This document shows positions 41,583-43,853 of a DNA stretch of 43,853 bases, in pieces (position 1 is the stretch's first letter; every line of letters begins with the position of its first letter). Made by a program: the position numbers and the translations under genes. The DNA lies in NCBI GenBank assembly GCA_046719465.1, contig JBDNCV010000009.1, forward strand, positions 1 to 43,853. The letters run 5' to 3'. The notes beneath the pieces were generated by a model, which saw only the letters and a list, made by a program, of their open reading frames with translations, did no database searches and was not told the origin of the DNA. The DNA comes from JANWYT01 sp046719465. GTDB lineage: Bacteria; Chloroflexota; Anaerolineae; Aggregatilineales; Phototrophicaceae.

Positions 41583-41604
41583 TATCTAACACTAGTGTTA
41601 GATA
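41583..41604. promoter_or_regulatory. Perfect 22-base palindrome between DNA-binding and structural genes
   Basis: TATCTAACACT (41583-41593) and AGTGTTAGATA (41594-41604) form a perfect 22-base palindrome with no spacer, starting one base past the TAA stop codon of the helix-turn-helix gene and ending 20 bases before the next ATG. This is an operator-like or recombinase-like site; the position suits repression of the structural genes. Confidence 0.75.
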
Positions 41605-41624
41605 AGCCTAGAGGAGGGCTAACG

Positions 41625-42116
41625 ATGGTATGGACTGCAAGCTACACAATTGAAGATGCGAAGGGAAAGGCGAGCACGCTAGAGGTCAACTTTGAAACTG
41701 CCGTGACGTTCGACAACGCGCGTCGAGCTGCACAGCGCATCGCGCAGCTGATCAACCCGCTCATCGGCGGGGCAATCCGCAAGATCAACATCACTTACAG
41801 CGTGGGGCTGCCGTCTGGGCTGCGTACAACGCCCGAAACCAACAGCGACGTTGAAGAGGGCGCCCGCTTTCAGTTCTTGACTGAGAACGGTTTCTATACC
41901 GGCATGCGTGTGCCAACATTCTCCGAGGCGGCGCTGGTTGCGAATTCGACGGAGGTCGATCAGACGAATACGAACGTACAAGCGTTCGTCAACGCACTGG
42001 TGAGCGGCGTTGCGCTCACAGACCCAGCGGCGCTTGTGCCGTGTGTAGACAAGCGCAATGAGGACATCACATCACTATCTTTCGCACGTGAGCAGTTTCA
42101 ATCTAGTCGTCGCTAA
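41625..42116 (+). CDS. Phage-like structural protein, two-fold repeat
   Basis: 163 residues from ATG 41625, with GAGGAGG eight bases upstream. It is built of two related halves: a strand-turn-strand-helix unit (ASYTIEDAKGKASTLEVNF, then FDNARRAAQRIAQLI) and a second (RFQFLTENGFYTGMRVPTF, then NVQAFVNALVSG). This small-beta pattern resembles DUF2922-like and other phage structural domains. The same layout appears in the C-terminal half of the next gene. No signal peptide. I assign a structural role from neighbours (tail-collar protein downstream) and pattern, not from a known family. Confidence 0.68.
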   Translation: MVWTASYTIEDAKGKASTLEVNFETAVTFDNARRAAQRIAQLINPLIGGAIRKINITYSVGLPSGLRTTPETNSDVEEGARFQFLTENGFYTGMRVPTFSEAALVANSTEVDQTNTNVQAFVNALVSGVALTDPAALVPCVDKRNEDITSLSFAREQFQSSRR

Positions 42117-42128
42117 GGGGGGTGTGTC

Positions 42129-43112
42129 GTGGTCTACAATTTCGATGGCCACATCGCCCCTCTCTTTTTGGAACTGCGTCGCGTTGTCGGCGAGGGGTTG
42201 ATGCAAGCCGGTTTGGCGATAGGTTTGGATCACGCCAACCGCACGCCCAAGCCGTGGACGTACTACTTGGGGGTAGCGGCGGGCGCAACCGCCATCGCGT
42301 CGGGCATCCCCAATGCATCGCTGATCCTCTATTGCGCGGCGAGCGCTCTTGACCTGCTGATCTTTCAGTCGCCTGAGGGCGGCCTCGTGGATGTGTTCAT
42401 CGACGGCGTCGCGGCTACCAATTTCACGACCTTTGCCGCTAACCAGATATGGGAGGCGTATCAGGTCAGCGTTAACGGCAGTGCTGAAAACGTGCGGCGC
42501 GTTGAGTTCGTGACGCGCGCTACTGACGCCAACGGCGATCCTGTGAGCGTTAACTGGTTTAGCGTGGCGGGCATTACCCCCGTCGACGGCAGCATTGTGA
42601 CACGTCCGGCGTGGACTGAGTCGCCACCGTGGCAAGTAACGATTACGTTGCGCGATCAGCGGGGGCGTCGGGGCACAATGAGCTTTCACGTGCCCTACTT
42701 TGTGACGGGAACCGACTTGGAACGGTTTGTAAAGTACTTTGTTGACGTGGGCTTGAAACGTGTGGCGGTAGGGCGCGTTATCGCGGTTAACATCACGCGG
42801 CGACTGCTGGCGGATGATCGTCTATCCCCTGAAGATGATGGCACCGTGTTCGGGCGCGCCCGTCTGACCTTTACCGACAATAACGATCAAGAGTTGGTGC
42901 TGAGCGTCCCCTGCTGGCGGGAATCGCTCACCAAAGTTGACGACAAATCACGGATACCAGACCGGTTAGATGTGAACGTGTCTGGCTTCATCGATTTGGT
43001 CACAAATCCCAATCAGCCGCGCAACGGCGCTCACAACTTGCGCATCTGTGACGCTCGCGGCGTCATGCTGCACTACTATCGCAAAGGGCGTTTCTCGGTA
43101 GTGAAACGATGA
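42129..43112 (+). CDS. Phage-like structural protein with C-terminal copy of the same domain
   Basis: 327 residues from GTG 42129 behind AAGGGGGG. The N-terminal 150 residues are strand-rich and unrecognised; they resemble carbohydrate-binding or receptor-binding regions, but only in pattern. Residues of about 168-327 repeat the 163-residue protein just upstream: strands QVTITLRDQRGRRGTMSFHV, helix DLERFVKYFVDVGL, then GRARLTFTDNNDQELVLSVPCW, NVSGFIDLVTN and RICDARGVMLHYY. The two proteins are therefore paralogues joined differently. Its stop overlaps the next gene's start as ATGA. Confidence 0.68.
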   Translation: MVYNFDGHIAPLFLELRRVVGEGLMQAGLAIGLDHANRTPKPWTYYLGVAAGATAIASGIPNASLILYCAASALDLLIFQSPEGGLVDVFIDGVAATNFTTFAANQIWEAYQVSVNGSAENVRRVEFVTRATDANGDPVSVNWFSVAGITPVDGSIVTRPAWTESPPWQVTITLRDQRGRRGTMSFHVPYFVTGTDLERFVKYFVDVGLKRVAVGRVIAVNITRRLLADDRLSPEDDGTVFGRARLTFTDNNDQELVLSVPCWRESLTKVDDKSRIPDRLDVNVSGFIDLVTNPNQPRNGAHNLRICDARGVMLHYYRKGRFSVVKR

Positions 43113-43777
43113 GCCGACGCCCGCCTATGGAGGAAGTGGACGCGCTGCCGCATGTGCGCTCGCGTCCGGCCATTAACGAGCGGTGGCTGCCGCACGTGCT
43201 GAAAGTTTTGGAGCCGATGACGCGAGCGGAGTATTGGGCGTCGTCGGACGTGGAAGAACGGGAGTTTGCTGCCAACGAGGTTGAGCGCCTCATGTTGGCG
43301 CTGGTGACGCGGGTTGAGGACGAGCTGATGAGTGTTCCGGTGGGTGCGGTGGTGTGTTGGGCAGGAGGCACGCTACCGGCGGGCTGGCTGCTAGCCGACG
43401 GGTCTGAGCACGATGCTGCCGCTTATCCTAGCCTAGCTGCCGTGCTGGGCGACCGTTACGGCGTCGCCAGCGCGGGCAAGTTCCGGCTGCCCGACTTGCG
43501 GGAGCGCGTCCCCGTCGGGCACAACGCAAGCGGGACGTTCGGCAGCGTGTTGGGCGCGATGGGCGGCGCGGCCACTCACACGCTCACGGTCAACGAAATG
43601 CCCGCCCATACGCACACGATCGCCGCGGCGACTGGCGGCTCGCAGGCACACACTTTGAACGCACAAAATTCATCAGCGGGCACAGTCACGAGAACGACCG
43701 GCGCGACGGGGGGCGGTCAACCACACAACAACTTGCAGCCGTACATCGTGCTGAATTACATCATCAGGGCGCTATGA
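43109..43777 (+). CDS. Tail collar domain protein
   Basis: 222 residues. The phage tail collar signature is clear: VPVGAVVCWAGGTLPAGWLLADGSEHD (about 76-101), FRLPDLRERVPVGHN, then EMPAHTHTI and the QPHNNLQPYIVLNYIIR ending. Such proteins occur in tail fibres of phages and in tail-derived bacteriocins or injection particles. The N-terminal 75 residues are helical and may attach it to the particle. It starts by ATGA overlap with the previous gene and ends by ATGA overlap with the next, so the module is tightly packed. Confidence 0.83.
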   Translation: MSRRPPMEEVDALPHVRSRPAINERWLPHVLKVLEPMTRAEYWASSDVEEREFAANEVERLMLALVTRVEDELMSVPVGAVVCWAGGTLPAGWLLADGSEHDAAAYPSLAAVLGDRYGVASAGKFRLPDLRERVPVGHNASGTFGSVLGAMGGAATHTLTVNEMPAHTHTIAAATGGSQAHTLNAQNSSAGTVTRTTGATGGGQPHNNLQPYIVLNYIIRAL

Positions 43778-43853
43778 CGAGTTACAAGGCGTTAGCCGTG
43801 CCATTTGAGCACATTGCAGCTCAACCCGATACGCAGCGCTGCTATCGCCTGAG
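43774..43853 (+). CDS. Start of another module gene (cut by right edge)
   Basis: ATG 43774 overlaps the tail-collar stop as ATGA, and the frame is open for 26 codons to the end of the window. The visible part (MTSYKALAVPFEH and so on) is not recognised. Its coupling to the previous gene supports it as real. Confidence 0.5.
   Translation, partial: MTSYKALAVPFEHIAAQPDTQRCYRL

Overview
The window looks like a chromosomal segment of a GC-rich, probably monoderm bacterium, most consistent with Chloroflexota (Anaerolineae-like). That placement is an inference. It rests on the mix of RNase Y, a YacL-type PIN/TRAM protein, a VanW/PG-binding protein, MurJ, an AI-2E-family permease, several orphan solute-binding proteins (one fused to a VWA domain), PPC-domain secreted proteins and FHA proteins, with no recognisable outer-membrane assembly gene. 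No rRNA, tRNA, CRISPR array, transposase or integrase was found.

Layout. 1-4120 (minus strand): a tightly packed set of a site-2 protease, a membrane-anchored solute-binding protein and a lipoprotein joining a solute-binding domain to a VWA domain (cut by the left edge). 4162-10588 (plus): heptose-1-phosphate adenylyltransferase, MurJ, a lipoprotein, a VanW-family protein and a four-repeat PPC protein. 10585-13501: two FHA proteins, a TyrA-like dehydrogenase and a YhhQ-type queuosine-precursor transporter. 13557-18397: nucleotide-sugar dehydrogenase, a winged-helix protein behind a promoter-embedded palindrome, a Rossmann protein, AsnRS and a small unknown protein. 18402-20458: secreted esterase and YacL-like protein. 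20459-21196: a gene-free stretch holding a probable small RNA with its own promoter and terminator, plus a palindromic repeat that recurs near 28.7 kb. 21197-27204: MGDG-synthase-type glycosyltransferase, sugar-1-phosphate nucleotidyltransferase, DinB, a DUF433-like protein, a heptose-7-phosphate kinase and a GT9-WecG-like fusion. 27248-41173: unknown protein, rhodanese, SufE, ATP-grasp, DUF952, AI-2E permease, MBL hydrolase, Hsp20, a PstS-like protein with C-terminal repeats, RNase Y, RecX, a second site-2 protease and an HD hydrolase. 41212-43853: a phage-tail-like module (small DNA-binding protein, two related structural proteins, tail-collar protein, start of another gene) with two strong palindromes around the DNA-binding gene.

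How the genes fit together. Many genes serve the envelope: lipid II flipping (MurJ), glycolipid synthesis, nucleotide-sugar supply and an ADP-heptose route with kinase and adenylyltransferase on separate genes about 20 kb apart, the kinase coupled by an ATGA overlap to a heptosyltransferase-like protein. Rhodanese and SufE are neighbours in sulfur handling. The right end is the least ordinary part: it appears to be the edge of a prophage, tailocin or other tail-like particle locus continuing beyond the window.
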